DNA of 64,000 nt from Acanthopleura granulata (GCA_016165875.1 JABBOT010000032.1:1985613-2049612); one strand, 5' to 3'; numbered from the stretch's first letter, positions 23,429 through 35,560 are shown. A program made the numbers and translations. Notes: generated by a model from the sequence alone, not told the origin.

Positions 23429-25971
23429 ACAGCCTTGGGATTCACTGGGGGATGAGGCAAATATTTCCCAGTGTTCTGCTGATCCATGGGGAAGTCCTGC
23501 TTCCATGCATGAACTAGATACATTTTTGATGTGCTCAAACGTATCGGAAGGTAAGGCTGACCTAAGATCTGGGTGTTGTTTTTTATTCTAAGATTATATA
23601 AACGCGAAAAGAGGTACGTTTTGTGTATAACAGTTTTCCTGACAAGTTCCAGTAACAAACAGGCCCAAATGTGTAATGACACAAGATCTGACAAAACGGC
23701 TATACATAAACGACGTCACAAAACTCTCTGCCATTCAGAAAAAGAAAAATATCCCAGGAGTGTAAGGAGCAAAGCTTACGACAGACAGCAATCACAGAGC
23801 TAGGAGACGTCAACTGTTTATAAGCTGTGACGTAAATCTTCCGGGTTTACTGTCAATGTAACATATAAAATCATAGGAACAGGACAATTTTTCATGTGAT
23901 ATATTTTTATTATAATAAGTGCGTGTGTGAAGAATACCGCAAAATATATCAAGACCGTTGTGTTGTGGCAGTAGTAAAGTTTCTTGATCATTTCATGTTA
24001 TAAAGTTAGATATATACTTAACTTTCAACCACAACTTTAGCGGCTTATTACAACCTCAGATGGCAAGAGTGTTCCACACTTGGAACAATTGGGTCACAGC
24101 TCACACATAATGTTTCATGTTAGCGGACGGAGGATGGTTAAACGTCAATTTCCACTGTCGAAGTCGTTGTTAGAAAAATACTTTACCGGAATAATCATAA
24201 CACTGTCCAACCTTTTTGACAAACTTAACGTGAAAGACAGCGCATGTTCAAGGTTAAGTGTAAGGAGGAGGCATGATAAGGCGAGAAGTCTCTGCCTTGC
24301 GGGTACGATAAATTTATCATGATTTTTTTCCCCACATTACTTTTTCGTTTAATTTCGACTTATATAATACATGAGTGTATAGGTTTATGCCAAAAAAAAG
24401 TATGCATTTCTGGATCATTGAAAATGCTACAGTCAACTAAAATTGCCACATTGTCCAATTTGGTAAATTTCTTGCAGTTTTGGACCTACTCAAGCTCCAG
24501 TGTATGCATGAAGGAAGTAAAGTCCCAGAAAAAAACTTGTCGAGGATTATATTTCAATAAGTTTGATCTTTACACATGCACTATATCTATTTTAGGGGTC
24601 CACTTCCATCATGGTTAAAACAATGACTTTGCCTTTTGATTTGCACGACCTATCTTTCACCTTGATATGTACCGAATGCATGTTCTAGTATTTATACGTT
24701 GAGTTTAGTGTAGAAGTTAGCAAATGATGGCATGGGCTAGGGAACCCTGGATTCGAGCCTGTCTTGTCATTTCCATGAAATTGTGTTGTTGTTTTAAATA
24801 ATGAATTCTGTAATAATGTCACACGTGTATAATTAAACATTTTAAAAACTAAAGAACTGATGAAAATACCCATCGATCTCATATGTATACTACATGTTTC
24901 ATCCACAGGAAGCTCTTTTCCGGTATTGAGCTTGATCTGCTACAAAGAATTACTTTCATAATTATAGTATAACAATGATACACATGTGTTGTACTATATT
25001 CACATTCTCTGAAATTGGTCCCTCGTGCAATTTTGTTCACAATTATATTTTAAAGAAACGTGAAGCATAAAATTACTAGCTTAATTAGATCCTCAGAAAA
25101 GGGGACCACAGACCATGCATCAGATTCCACCGTGTTAAAAGAAAAGCAAAAAGTCAATGAAAAATATTAAATGCTGGAAGCCAAACAACACTCCATATGC
25201 CTCGTCAAATAACTTGTTTGGATAACTTGAATGCCGATGACCCGGTTTGCGGTTAACTGATGATTGTCAGTCGTCACAGACAAACTAATTCATTTCTGTT
25301 CACAACGGGCACTTTCAGCGCCTTAACATACCCCTGCTTTTAATAGCTGAGAAGGAGCGGAGCAATCAAGCCCCTTCTTAAGCACTAAAACTTACTTAAT
25401 ATACAAAGCATACATTGACGTGATTCGCAAAGTTCGTCTTACTGGGTATGAGCTGTTACACTGTCTTTGCGGGTGTTCAAAACGGGACATACAATACATT
25501 GTGCTGGTTTCTCCAGCTGCTTTGCACGGTACAGTATGGACGACAGCTGTCAATCATCCGTCTACACCCAGTGAATCAGTGAACTTTCATTAAGCCATAA
25601 TTCCTGAAATTTAAGCCATTAATTCCGAGACTTCATGTGACAGTTGGAGCACTTTGATACATTGAAAGATTTGGTTATGTTCTAAACAAAAAATAAGCCA
25701 GCGTCCACCGTTGACACATTACAGACACTACTTATCTAAAATGAACTCTTCAGGCGGTCTACGAATGCCTGCCATTGATAAAAAGACCATAACCGTGCCT
25801 AGACATTTGAAATCGACACTTTCTTGAAATCGACATTTCCTTGACATCGGCACATAAGCCTACATGAAATAGGCATTGATAGGTCGCTGGACGCGACACG
25901 AAGACGGAGCAAATCGCGCGCCATTGGTGCCGTCCTCGTTGGATGAGACGTCCTCATCCGGCTTCCAAAGG
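23429..25971. other. No gene seen
   Basis: About 2.5 kb of AT-rich sequence. No domain, repeat copy or credible exon recognised. Confidence 0.45.
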
Positions 25972-26045
25972 TTAGCGCAAGGAAACAGGACTGGTAGGCC
26001 CGGTGACAGTATAATGTGACTGGGTCTTGGTCATGTTTGGTGTCG
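25972..26045 (+). mobile_element. SINE family 2 fragment
   Basis: It shares 'gcaaggaaacaggactgg', 'cggtgacagtataatgtgac' and 'tttggtgtc' with the second SINE family seen at 30,714. Only the middle survives. Confidence 0.55.
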
Positions 26046-26121
26046 CCGGCAAGATATGCCGGAGAATTTAGGAATTTAGGATATCAAATAGCCAATAATG
26101 GGACTGTAGTGTGAGTATTTT

Positions 26122-26232
26122 ATTCATTCATTTATTTGGTGTTTTACTCAAGAATATTTCTCTTAAACGAAAGGCGGCCAGTACTATGGTCGGAAAAAAC
26201 CGGCGTACCGGCGTGAGCACATTAATTAACAT
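26122..26232 (-). mobile_element. SINE family 1 fragment
   Basis: The 3' half in reverse: 'tttggtgttttactcaagaa', 'tatttctcttaaacg', 'ggcggccagtactatggt'. Confidence 0.7.
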
Positions 26233-28086
26233 ACATCTACAACTAAATCCTACCTGTAATTCGCCAAGATTATTTGCGGATAGAACGCAAAAAGTGCTTG
26301 TGTAACAACAGAGCTGTTCTCTCTGTAATTCTAGGCCTACAGAGTGTGTTTCCATTGCGACTCCACTGGGTCATTTGCGATACGATTGTTACTGAGGTGT
26401 TTGCTTGTTTAGCGCCTAGCACAATGAGATAAGCAAGGTAGTGACTGAGTGTATAGTATGGCTGAGATATGACTTTTAAAGGCAATTCAGGTTGAATTAA
26501 AATTCAGTTTCAGAAAAGTATGACATTAGACTGACTGACGGCAAGAGAACATCCAACTGCAGAACTGGACGCCTGGAAGTGTTCTACAATGGTGTTTGGG
26601 GGTAGTGTGTGATGATGACACACCCGGCAAAGACAGGGCTGAAATTCTCTGTAGTTTCCTTGGCTATAGGTATGCTAAGAATTTTGTTACTAGCCGATGA
26701 TATTCACTTTAATGGCTGACCTCTACATAGTGATTATCGTAACAGTGTGTGATCCGCGATGATGTATCGGCCCGAATTGTCTGAGGTCGGCCTGTGGTCC
26801 AGGGAAAACTACTTAAAGTAAATCAAGATAACAAATATCCACGAGCTTAAACTATTATAAGGCAGTCACTTCAGGGAACTCTTATCAACCCCTACACCAC
26901 GGTTATTCCCTCACATGCAGTCGTCACTTGAGCCAGACGTGGATCACGCGAGGGAAGTTTCAACGTGCGGCATAGTTTAAAAACACATTTTCTTTAACAC
27001 GTACGGCGAAGTCATTTATTGACAGTATGTTGCCCGTGTGGGCGAGTGACCGCTGATAGTGTCTGACTGCAATAACTCTCCACCAGTGGAAATGTTCAAA
27101 TCCGACACTGAACGGTGATATCACCATGGTGGAAAAGATGAAACTATTGACGACTGCTGCAGATGTGTGAACATCTGATATATGTGCTCTATTTGTTGTC
27201 TACATTCCGTGCAGTGACCCCGCTTTTAATCCGGTGACCGTGTGTATTGGTTGCTTTGAGAAAAAACTTAAGGACTTCATTAAGACGGCCAGTCATATTT
27301 TCATTGAACCCCCAACAGTGAACTTTAAATTTAAAAACCCGTACCGCCGTTTTGTAAACAATATTTGAGTGAACTGGAACCCAAAAGGGCGAGAATTGCG
27401 ATCAAACTGTAGGCAGTTTTGCTCGTAAAAGCTACATAATGCTCTTCCCACAACTCTCACCCTTAGGCTTTGTAGAGTGTGATTGTGGTTTCTTTGTATA
27501 TTGAAATTGAGATATTAAATGTGTTTTCTTCACAACTAAATGCAACAAATTCCAATGTTACCTCAGGGGTTTACCCGGTAGAGAGCGCTTTGAATGTAAA
27601 CATTGAAATGTACTTGAAATGTAAGTCCAGTTAGAAGCAGAAACAGATCTGACAGATCACTCGCTGGCACGTACAAGATAGATTTTGCTAAGTTCCGTGT
27701 GGGCACAGCGGGCCTTGAAATAGACTCTGGCAGACGTCGAAACCCTCCACCGCAGCACAGATGTTGTGCCATGTGTTTCTCAATTGAGATGTTGCTCCTC
27801 AGGCAAGAGATCGTTCATAATCTGAAGACTCCTGTGTTCATGTGACAAGTCAGTTTCCAGTCACCTGGTAATCATATCAGTTTTCAGTATGGGATGTGTT
27901 TTTGTTTTAATAGATAGTTTAGGATTTTATTTGCTTTCTCGTCTTTTTCCAGGGGCCTTATGTTCATCGTTTAGAGTATGATTGGATAAATACACAGTTG
28001 GAATTAAAGAACAACTGGGATACATCTTTTGATTATACACACCATACTCATATACTACACGATTTGGATATTGATTTCATTCATTG
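26233..28086. other. No gene seen
   Basis: Mixed-composition non-coding DNA. A 69-codon frame at 27,563-27,772 (minus) has no features that would mark it as an exon. Confidence 0.4.
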
Positions 28087-28290
28087 CCCAGAACATTCAT
28101 TGCCTCGTTGCGTCTTCATTGAAAACTGCTTCCCTTAGCACGAATCCCTCCTTACTTTTACATTTTATACACTTTCTTAGTTCTTTAGTGGGGTGTGTTA
28201 TTTGTCGTTTTTGGAAACTGTCCTTGCGATTATTGACCCGGAGCGCCCATTTGGTTGACGGCTTGGCTGAAGAATGTCGGTTTCGACGCC
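28087..28290 (+). repeat. Dispersed repeat, copy 2 (partner at 1,046)
   Basis: Same orientation and block order as 1,046-1,225. Clearest over 'actttcttagttctttag', 'tgtgttatttgtcg' and 'cattgcgattattgacccgg'-type sequence ending in 'ggttgacggct'. Confidence 0.55.
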
Positions 28291-29249
28291 AAGGTTTAAT
28301 TTCTTCCTTGCTTCCTTCTTTCTTCACCGTAGCATTTGTGTGAGTGTTCTGTGCAAACAGCCAATGGAAGTCTCTTTTCTCCACAACATCTTCTGGCAGA
28401 TAAGTTACCCCGGTACCCCGTTTGAACAATTTGCTCATGATTTACAACAGCAGTAAGAATACTGGTTATTACACCTCACAGGCTAATACTTGGTTTCCAT
28501 TTGTCAGTGCACGATCACATGATATTCTACTAAACATGATGTACAACGGTCATGAGACAGTGTACAACAATCACGCGCCAATAGCCAACGATCTCGTGCT
28601 CTTGTTTATTCCCCTTTTTCCACTCTCTACGGCCCACAGTGTAACCTAGCATCGGCGTAGAAGTCCAGTAATTTAGGTCTTCAGCAGAAAAGGTCCTATC
28701 TTCTCCTTTTTCTTCAGTTGGTTTTCTTTTAGGTATAATAAAACATACAGTGCATGCCGTGGGATTGTATATGAGAAATTATGGCCTATTTACAAACGAT
28801 GTTCAACTCTTGCTCCGTACTCGTTGAACATCACTTCTATATATCTCAATCGCCGACATTGTCCCACAATCACTGGGTTGGGAAACCTACTGCCAATATA
28901 CAGTCCATAACATGTAGGGAAGACAGTTCCATATAGAAAGAGAATTTAAGTAACAGTATTATCGTTATTGGAGATTACACTATCTGGATTTAGCATAGGT
29001 TCAATCGCTGAAAACTGACTGAGACCACCCCGGGTTTCGAACCAGCGACCTCTGAGTCAGGAACCAAATCTCCAGCAATACGTATCAACAACGTCTAGGT
29101 CACTCGTCACTCTTCTAAACAAATAAAAGGTATCCAGTACTAGAGCTTTTGTTATATCAAGGTGAAAGTGTACACTCTAATAGCCACAACACTGTGGCAT
29201 TTGGGTGGTCTGAGAGCAAGTATATTTGCGACAAATTGGAGTCCACCCG
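28291..29249. other. No gene seen
   Basis: Non-coding. A tRNA-like B-box pattern on the minus strand near 29,030 (ggttcgaaacccgg) is isolated and does not fold with its surroundings as a tRNA. Confidence 0.4.
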
Positions 29250-29445
29250 AATGTGACTGTACGAGGGGCTGGCTTTCTCTCCGGCCATTCGTGAGAAGGT
29301 CCGCCTGCAACTTGCGGATGTTCGTGGGTTTCCCCCCGGGCACTGCTCGATTTCCTACCACCATAACGCTGGCCGCCGACGTATAAGTGAAATATTTTTG
29401 AGTTCGGCGTTAAAAACCAATCAAAAAAATAAATGAATAAATAAC
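29250..29445 (+). mobile_element. SINE family 1, 5'-truncated
   Basis: Contains 'ggctttctctccggccattc', 'cttgcggatgttcgtgggtt', 'ataacgctggccgcc', 'gtataagtgaaatatttttg' and an AATAAATGAATAA tail. Confidence 0.8.
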
Positions 29446-29489
29446 CGAGAGTTTGCACCTAGGGCTCCATTTTTTTTTCACATAAAACT

Positions 29490-29560
29490 GATAACGCACA
29501 TATAAGTGAAATGTTCTTGAATAAGGTAGTTAAGCGTAATGAAATAAAGGAATAAATACA
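29490..29560 (+). mobile_element. SINE family 1, 3' end only
   Basis: 'cacatataagtgaaatgttc' and 'ttgaataagg' followed by an A/T tail. It sits 45 bases after the previous copy. Confidence 0.55.
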
Positions 29561-30394
29561 TTAATTAACAAATAAATAAATAAATAAATTATGATATACA
29601 TATGGAATCAATCGTCCAAGTCTTCTGATAGGCCCTGGCAGCTTCTGATAGAAATAATTTCCGACGCCTTTAGGTACAAAGAGAATTAAACGTTATTGCC
29701 TTCAAATGCGCAGTGAGTTTAACCCGACTCTAGTCCATATTATTTATCATAAAAAGAAATGTTCCTATTTTAATATCAGCTTGAAACCCTGCTTTATCTA
29801 AACCCCTTCTTTATTAATACAGCTGTGCCATTTCGTAAAATGACTGGTGTATCCTTTACGCTAAAGTAGAGCTTCAACTCTAAACACATATCAAGACATT
29901 TAGATTACAGTCGACATATGCGGAAACTTTAATAATAACTTCCTAACTGTGTTACATAAAATGTACACAGGACTGACGCCGCATTTGTAATTTGTCTATA
30001 TGAAATTCTCCAACCTATTGTTAACATTTTCCAATCATATCCTACTATATCATCCATCAGTTTTCATATCCGATTTATTTATAAAACAGCTGTTACATAA
30101 GAATACGAATAATATTCCACGTTTTACGGGTATATTGTTCCGAGTTAAGGTGTGGTCACAATGGCTGTCGCAGTCTCATTGTGCGAGGAAAATATGCCAC
30201 AGCGGTTACATAGTTGAACAAAATACAATACAGCACGCCAAAACAAATGTACAACTAGCAATAATCCAGCTCAACTTCAACCTGTATTTAATTTTACCAT
30301 GAGTTTGAGTTTGTGATGATTTTACCCAGACATATTCTTCAAATATTATTGTGAACTGACCTATGTGTACATGGCCTTGGGAGTTCGACAACTA
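29561..30394. other. No gene seen
   Basis: AT-rich, no recognised features. Confidence 0.4.
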
Positions 30395-30560
30395 GCTCTG
30401 AAAATGACCCAGAAGTCTCTCACCAAGGCGATTCACCCCACACGGTGGCTTCCTCGGCAATCCTACGCTGGAAGGTCTGCTAGCAACCTGCGGAAGGCCG
30501 TTGGTCAACTCAGGTTCTGCCCGGTTTTCTCCCCCATACTGCTGGCCGCCGTCGGTTGTT
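30395..30560 (+). mobile_element. SINE family 1, internal part
   Basis: 'aatgacccagaagtctctca', 'ctggaaggtctgctagcaac', 'ctgcccggttttctccccca' and 'ctgctggccgccgtcg'. The copy lacks head and tail. Confidence 0.75.
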
Positions 30561-30713
30561 GTTTATAGGGATGATCAGTTAAATCACTCACTGGCTGATT
30601 GCATGGGGGCTGATTGACTTATTGGTGTGTTGTGTCTATGTAACCGCTCACCAGGTGTATATCCGCGATAAAACACTTCTAGCTCCGGAAATAACCTTTA
30701 CATATTATTTGTA

Positions 30714-31030
30714 CCGCCTCGATGGCTTTGTGGTTAAAGCGTGTGCCTTGAGGTCGGGACATCCGGGATGAATGCCGAATGGGGTCATGCCAAAAACTTT
30801 AATAACGGTACTTGTTGTTGCCTTGCATTGCGCTCATCACCTACAGGCTAGAGCAAGAAAACAACACTGGTCGGTTCGGTGTCAGTGTAATGCAACTGGG
30901 TTGTCTGGTGTCTTCGGGGTGATGCCCAGGTCGTGGTAGCACTTTGGCGACATGGACTCACCCTGCCACAAGGAAAGACATCTACACTCTAAGGGCTCAT
31001 TGTCGTCATATGACTGGAAAAATTTTGAGC
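30714..31030 (+). mobile_element. SINE family 2, near full length
   Basis: It begins with a tRNA-like head ('gcctcgatggctttgtggtt', 'aaagcgtgtgccttgaggtc'). The body contains 'ggtcatgccaaaaactttaa', 'gcaagaaaacaacactggtc', 'ggtgtcagtgtaatgcaact' and 'tggtgtcttcggggtgatgc'. It ends near a purine/pyrimidine-rich tail with ACATACATGCATACAT-type repeats. It is distinct from family 1 in its body. Confidence 0.65.
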
Positions 31031-31267
31031 TCGACGTAAGACCCAAGCGTACGTACATACATGCATACATAATTTATACATATACATACATGCCTATTTG
31101 CAAATATGAACGGCCCAAATCCCTCGGTAAGGTCAGTGATTTGCACCGGGCAGACTCAGGTAATTGAATATAAGAATATGGAGGCATTTTTAATGTAGGA
31201 GTTTTAACACCGGAATCCCAGGGGAAAGGCGTTCTTGAAATGGATGTTACATTACCGTGATGGCAAT

Positions 31268-31465
31268 TTAGCATTTATTTATTTATTTATTAGTTTGCCT
31301 GTTTGGTTGGTTAGTGTTTTACCCCTTACTCAAGCACAGTTCACTCACACGACGACGGCCAGCATTATGATGACATTAATACGTGCAGAGCCCTTTGGAA
31401 CACCACGATCTTGTCATGTACGACTGGAGAGGTAGCCAACCTGGACTGGGATTGAACTCACATAT
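31268..31465 (-). mobile_element. SINE family 1, decayed
   Basis: On the plus strand: 'atttatttatttattag' tail, 'gtgttttaccccttactcaa', 'acgacggccagcattatgat', 'gagccctttgg' and 'tgtacgactggagagg'. Confidence 0.75.
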
Positions 31466-31757
31466 AATATATCGATCAGAGACTGCAACCTTCCCCACCC
31501 TTCACCCACACACGATAACGTGAGAGAATATAGGTGACTGACCTCAGTCTTATAGCGAGGTCAGTGGGATTTTGTGCTGCAGTCAAGATTTAGTCGAAGT
31601 ATCCGTTTCCTGTGTTTCACTGACGTCTCATATGACGACATGTAACGACGGTGAGGATGTGTATGCATTAAGACTTCGGCTTGGCTTGCAGTTCTCTGCT
31701 AACCCATATTACTCGGCCAGTATGACCATATTACTATGGCCAGTTGGTTTGGTTTCT

Positions 31758-31812
31758 TTGGCATTGTGATTTACGCCGTACTCAAGAATATTTTACTTAT
31801 ATGGCGTTAATC
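31758..31812 (-). mobile_element. SINE family 1, 3' fragment
   Basis: 'tttacgccgtactcaagaat' followed by 'attttacttatatggcg'. Short but nearly identical to the family. Confidence 0.7.
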
Positions 31813-32103
31813 GACTTTTCCACTTCACCGAGTATTAACCGAAACTCGGTATCCGAAATCTTACCTTCAATCAACGCTGTATAAAATGTTTACTCTCAGC
31901 CAGTAAACGAATTTCATTGTGTTTCTTAACTTTGACGGACAATGGCCGGCATAGAAACTTACCCACCCCACTTAGAAGGCCGCGTCTTCCATGCTAATAG
32001 CTGTAGGCGCCGCGACGCCCAGACACATACTGGCCGTGAGTCGCGCGGTATCAATACCATCAACAGCGTTGACTGTCCTGTGGTATTTTTTGTATAGAGC
32101 GGC

Positions 32104-32421
32104 TCAGGCGTCTGCCTTACATTCCAACTCTTTTTTCAGTGTTAATATGTTGTAATCTATGCTCGTGCGGATCTTCAGTCGGGGGGAGGAGGGTTGCAGA
32201 TGAATCTGACGATGGATACAGCTGCGCCATCTTAATGTAGACGCCGTTAAAATGTTTAATTCTAATTCCGATATCGGTTTTAAACTTAATCTTAACCGTT
32301 TCAACTGAACGCCATGCTCTAGATTTATGCGGTTAAGCCGTACCGCTTGCGGCGCAGGTTCCACGACATTGTCTAACGTCGTCTCAAGCCAATTAGCTCT
32401 GGGAAGTATTTTTACGCCCAA
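32104..32421 (-). pseudogene. Unrecognised reading frame in the GC-rich island
   Basis: A 105-residue frame opening with MGVKILPRANWLETTLDNVV. I do not recognise it. It has mixed Leu/Arg-rich sequence (LKRLRLSLKPISELELNILT) and no membrane segment. In the same direction beyond its stop the reading continues with an Ala-rich stretch (AVDGIDTARLTASMCLGVAA) at about 32,000-32,070. It may be a remnant of the gene downstream of the LHIRR protein. Confidence 0.3.
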
Positions 32422-32871
32422 AGTTATGACGCAGCATAATATCCAGAATGGTTATGGTACCCAGCGGGAAATGGTGTGTTGATATAGAGGTAAGATGTTG
32501 TATCTGGACCTCCTCCCATCATATAACCCCCTTCCGGCAATATCCTCACATGAATTTCATCTCCCATGTGTACGAGAGGTAGGCCGTACCGCCATTAAAA
32601 CCCTTTGAAACACACCACCGTTTGTTGTGTGCACCAGGTCCGCGGTCACAGCCAGATCAATGTCCCATTTGGGATGATCCGATTTAACGAGACCCTATAG
32701 CCTATTCTCAGGATCATCAGATAGAACCAGGGTGACTTTTTGGAACTCATTCGGGCCTTCGATATCGAAACCCGCGAGCTCACTCAACTTCAGGTGGTTC
32801 TTTCGATTTTCCCAACTGCACCTTCTTTCGTGCATAAACACCCCCGGATTTGGAAATGGTAAATCCGTCGA

Positions 32872-33600
32872 TCAACCCCTTGCCTTTCGAAACCCTCGAG
32901 ATCGGCGAATGTGTAAAGTTACGCCTAAGTATGCTGCATCTACAGGTTGGTCGGAAATGTTTAATAGTGGCACAAGGCCAGCCGACAGTATTTGGAACTG
33001 TGGATTGGCAAATGCTACTGTCCTTTCGGCGTTTATACTTTCCTGGTATACCGCGACTGCCCTCAGAAGAGTGGAGCCACTTACATAACTGGTAGACACT
33101 GCAGCGATGTTTTAGGACGCCCTCAGCTGGTCGAGGTGGACAAATATTTCTTTGTTGGGCGTCAGGTAGTCAAGTAGTCTCTCCCCTTCATTTATTCCAG
33201 CCAGGGGTTCTTTTGACTTCGAGAATCCCAGGATATCAGCTAGATCTAATAGAATGATAACATCATTCTTTTTGAGTTCCAGTCGCACACGACCAGTAGC
33301 TTCACTCAGTTCCAGTTTAGCATCCAAAGGTAGGAACACTTCTTTGTTAAGGGCACAGACGGTGTAATAGCCGCTTGGCACGACTATCGACTTATCGTTC
33401 AACCTGAAACGTACGTCGGCGCCAATATTCGCCTGTGGGTACAAGGTCATATCGAGTAGGGCGACCTCGCACTGGCCTTTTGGATTGTCCAGACATGCTT
33501 GGAGGAGGACACTACTCCCCTGTTGAACATCGCTCAGTGTGACAAAGATATTCTTCTTCTTTGGGAAGAGATGTTTGATGTTTGAGGCGTTTTCGTTCAA
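32872..33600 (-). pseudogene. Candidate virion jelly-roll-type protein, one internal stop
   Basis: A start codon at 33,600 opens with MNENASNIKHLFPKKKNIFV and the frame runs to 32,872. It is interrupted by a single in-frame stop at about 33,112-33,114, after IFVHLDQLRAS. Total length would be about 242 residues. Features are a beta-rich N-terminal part, a VPSGYYTV segment, GRVRLELKK followed by LADILGF, the IFVHLDQL strand, and near the end AAYLGVTLHIRR. This succession matches a protein I associate with Polinton-like elements of marine invertebrates, possibly a minor capsid or penton type. It sits 0.9 kb upstream of the other island frames. The family call rests on pattern memory, not on a search. 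Confidence 0.4.
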
Positions 33601-33639
33601 TAGTAAGGTAACCCATTACCATGTCGGCGGAGTATGTTC

Positions 33640-34751
33640 GAGTAAAGGGATCGAAAAGCCGAGTGAAATCGTGGCGATAGCAGCCAACTCGCGGGTTGCT
33701 TTCGACGCGATATTTCAAACGGTACTTGAACGCTACACCTTACCAAAAATCAACAGCAACGCATTGGTCGAGAAATGGCACACGCAGCCGATGACGTGGT
33801 GATTGAACCAGCTCAATTTCGCCATATGGTGAACCACGACCAGTTGTGGGTGTCAAAGGAAAATCACCTCATAGTCGACACAAAAATAAGCAACTCTGTA
33901 TTCCAATTCCACGTGTATTATCAGGTGGTCCGTATTCTGGAGGAGATTAAGTGAAATACCCCTACGGCAGGAGGGCATACGAGAGAATTTGCGCCGAGTT
34001 TTGGGTCTCCAAAGACACAGACTGGCGGCAAAAAAGAAGTGGAAACGACGGGATAGGGGTATCTTATTATATGTCACGAGGACAGGATACATGAAATCGC
34101 ATTACGACTACGATCCTAGAGGCATGTCATTCCAGCGAACACCGGGCAAGTTTCACATCCATGTCATCTCACAAGGCAGCGAGGCAAATCAAGCTTGCGT
34201 CACCTTCATCCTCTACAAATATGAAGGGTTTACCCAGGCAGTCGTGGAACGCGTGAATGACACCCATTCGGACTTATGTTTGGGCAATCGTCGGAGCACA
34301 GGCACAAATTTACAACAGTATCTTAGGCACGGAAGGCACGGCATTTGGCGCACAGAGGCAGTTCGTATCTAATGTGGAAGACGCCATAGCAAGACTTTCC
34401 CTTGCTCATACAGCGGTACCAGAACGTCCTGAGGTACGCCCGCTTCAAGGTGGATTATGCGTTTGGCGTGTACATGGCGCCAAGAAATATGGACCTGCGA
34501 ATGGGAAAAATTACTGGCTATAACAACGAGATCGTCATAGTCACAGAAACTCGGAGTAAACGGAGATGTAAACTTGCCTTCGGCAGTTCATGCGCAGACA
34601 GCTGCCCATGCTGAGGAGACAAGCATCGTTGAGCCGCAGCTAGCTGCAGTACCCTTACCGACTTCAGTAGTACCGAGACCCGTGCCAGCAGAGTTTCACC
34701 GAGGTCACCGAGAGAGCACGATGAAAAAAGGTGGCGTTAGTAATACTTAGA
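33640..34751 (+). pseudogene. Broken plus-strand gene of unknown function
   Basis: Successive coding-like pieces lie in shifting plus-strand frames. These are FQTVLERYTLPKINS (about 33,713), a 59-residue piece starting at 33,775 (MAHAADDVVIEPAQFRHMVN), a piece around 34,090-34,260 with SHYDYDPRGMSFQRTPGKFH, RYARFKVDYAFGVYMAP followed by NMDLRMGKITGYNNEIVIV (about 34,430-34,545), and a Pro/Ala-rich end stopping at about 34,751. At least three frameshifts separate the pieces. I do not recognise the protein. Codon composition and GC resemble the neighbouring minus-strand relics, so it probably belongs to the same element, convergent with the 34,770-35,499 gene. Confidence 0.35.
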
Positions 34752-34769
34752 GTCGCCCTCGGGCTTGTA

Positions 34770-35499
34770 CTAATCTGGTCTCGCTAGACGTGCCCGAACG
34801 GCCGAGTAAATGATTCCGCGTGAAGTGACAACCAGGGCCCAAGTGTTCTCGGCAACCCAGTTCATGGCCTTGCCTAAAGCGCCGAGGAGCCAAGAGACGA
34901 TCCTGCCTATAATACCTGGGAGAGCCGCTACGGCTTTCCCAGCGAGCTTAGCTAGAAGCCTACCCAGGGCCCGCAGGATGCTGGGTGTGGTGACCCCCTG
35001 TTCGCGGAACTAAGGTCGATGGCGTTCGGCAAGAGTGTCCTCATGAAGAACGCGTCAGATCATTTCCTTGATCCGATTGATTTGCGAGCGCAGAGCTTCA
35101 CGGCTCGAAGAGGCAGCCTCGAGGCGAGCCCCTCTTTCATCCTGAAGGTCGCGCAATCGCTCCGCAATGCGGCGCCTGGAGAATTCATCGAGAACCTCAT
35201 CAAGTTTTATGTTTCCCAATCAATGCGCTCGTCCAGTGCACGGCTAGCAAGGTTGTTTGTTGAGGTTCCCTCTGATGGTCTCCAATGCCTTATCAAGACT
35301 CCGCAGCTCGCGGAGGCTCAGTGGGGCATCACCACGGACCAAGAGTCCTTTCTATCTGAGAATCAGTCCGCGTGGTCTCTATTGTTGTGACCGCATCAGA
35401 TGCCACTAGCCCTAGGTCTTGTAGTTCCACATTCTCTGTTGTAGCCATGGCTTCACCTAGATCGAGCATTCTCGTATTCGGGGGTGCAATGCTTGCCAT
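34770..35499 (-). pseudogene. Broken coiled-coil protein with hydrophobic C-terminus
   Basis: A start at 35,499 (MASIAPPNTRMLDLGEAMAT) leads, through two or three frameshifts, into a charged helical stretch (LDEVLDEFSRRRIAERLRDL then QDERGARLEAASSSREALRS). That stretch is a strong coiled-coil candidate. The C-terminal part (34,770-35,010) is an Ala/Gly/Leu-rich segment (LLAKLAGKAVAALPGIIGRI then VSWLLGALGKAMNWVAENTW) that could associate with membranes or capsids. The architecture is like a protein commonly found beside the LHIRR-type gene in Polinton-like elements. The reading frame is destroyed. Confidence 0.4.
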
Positions 35500-35560
35500 T
35501 CCACTTTATATTGATATGACCTATATGTTTTCATATTATTGTGTATATGTTTAAGTCATA

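Larger units (their letters stand above)
31940..35560. mobile_element. GC-richer island of broken genes, Polinton/adintovirus-like relic (tentative)
   Basis: This block differs from its AT-rich surroundings in composition and in the density of long, broken reading frames on both strands. Minus-strand frames at 34,770-35,499, 32,872-33,600 and 32,104-32,421 and a plus-strand set at 33,640-34,751 look like decayed protein genes without introns. The order and character (a coiled-coil protein with a hydrophobic tail, then a protein ending in an LHIRR-type strand) remind me of the virion gene block of Polinton/adintovirus elements in invertebrates. No polymerase, integrase or ATPase is visible and no terminal repeats were found, so the assignment is inference. 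Confidence 0.35.

Noticed and set aside
27563..27772. 69-codon minus frame
   Set aside because: No acceptor/donor pair or recognisable motif.
29015..29105. tRNA-like B-box on the minus strand (ggttcgaaacccgg)
   Set aside because: I could not place a matching A-box or acceptor stem. Probably an unidentified SINE scrap.
29162..29458. Frames of 70-93 codons on both strands
   Set aside because: Explained by a SINE copy.
35019..35390. 123-codon plus frame in the GC-rich island
   Set aside because: The minus strand shows a coiled-coil and hydrophobic protein pattern across the same bases, so the plus frame looks like its shadow.
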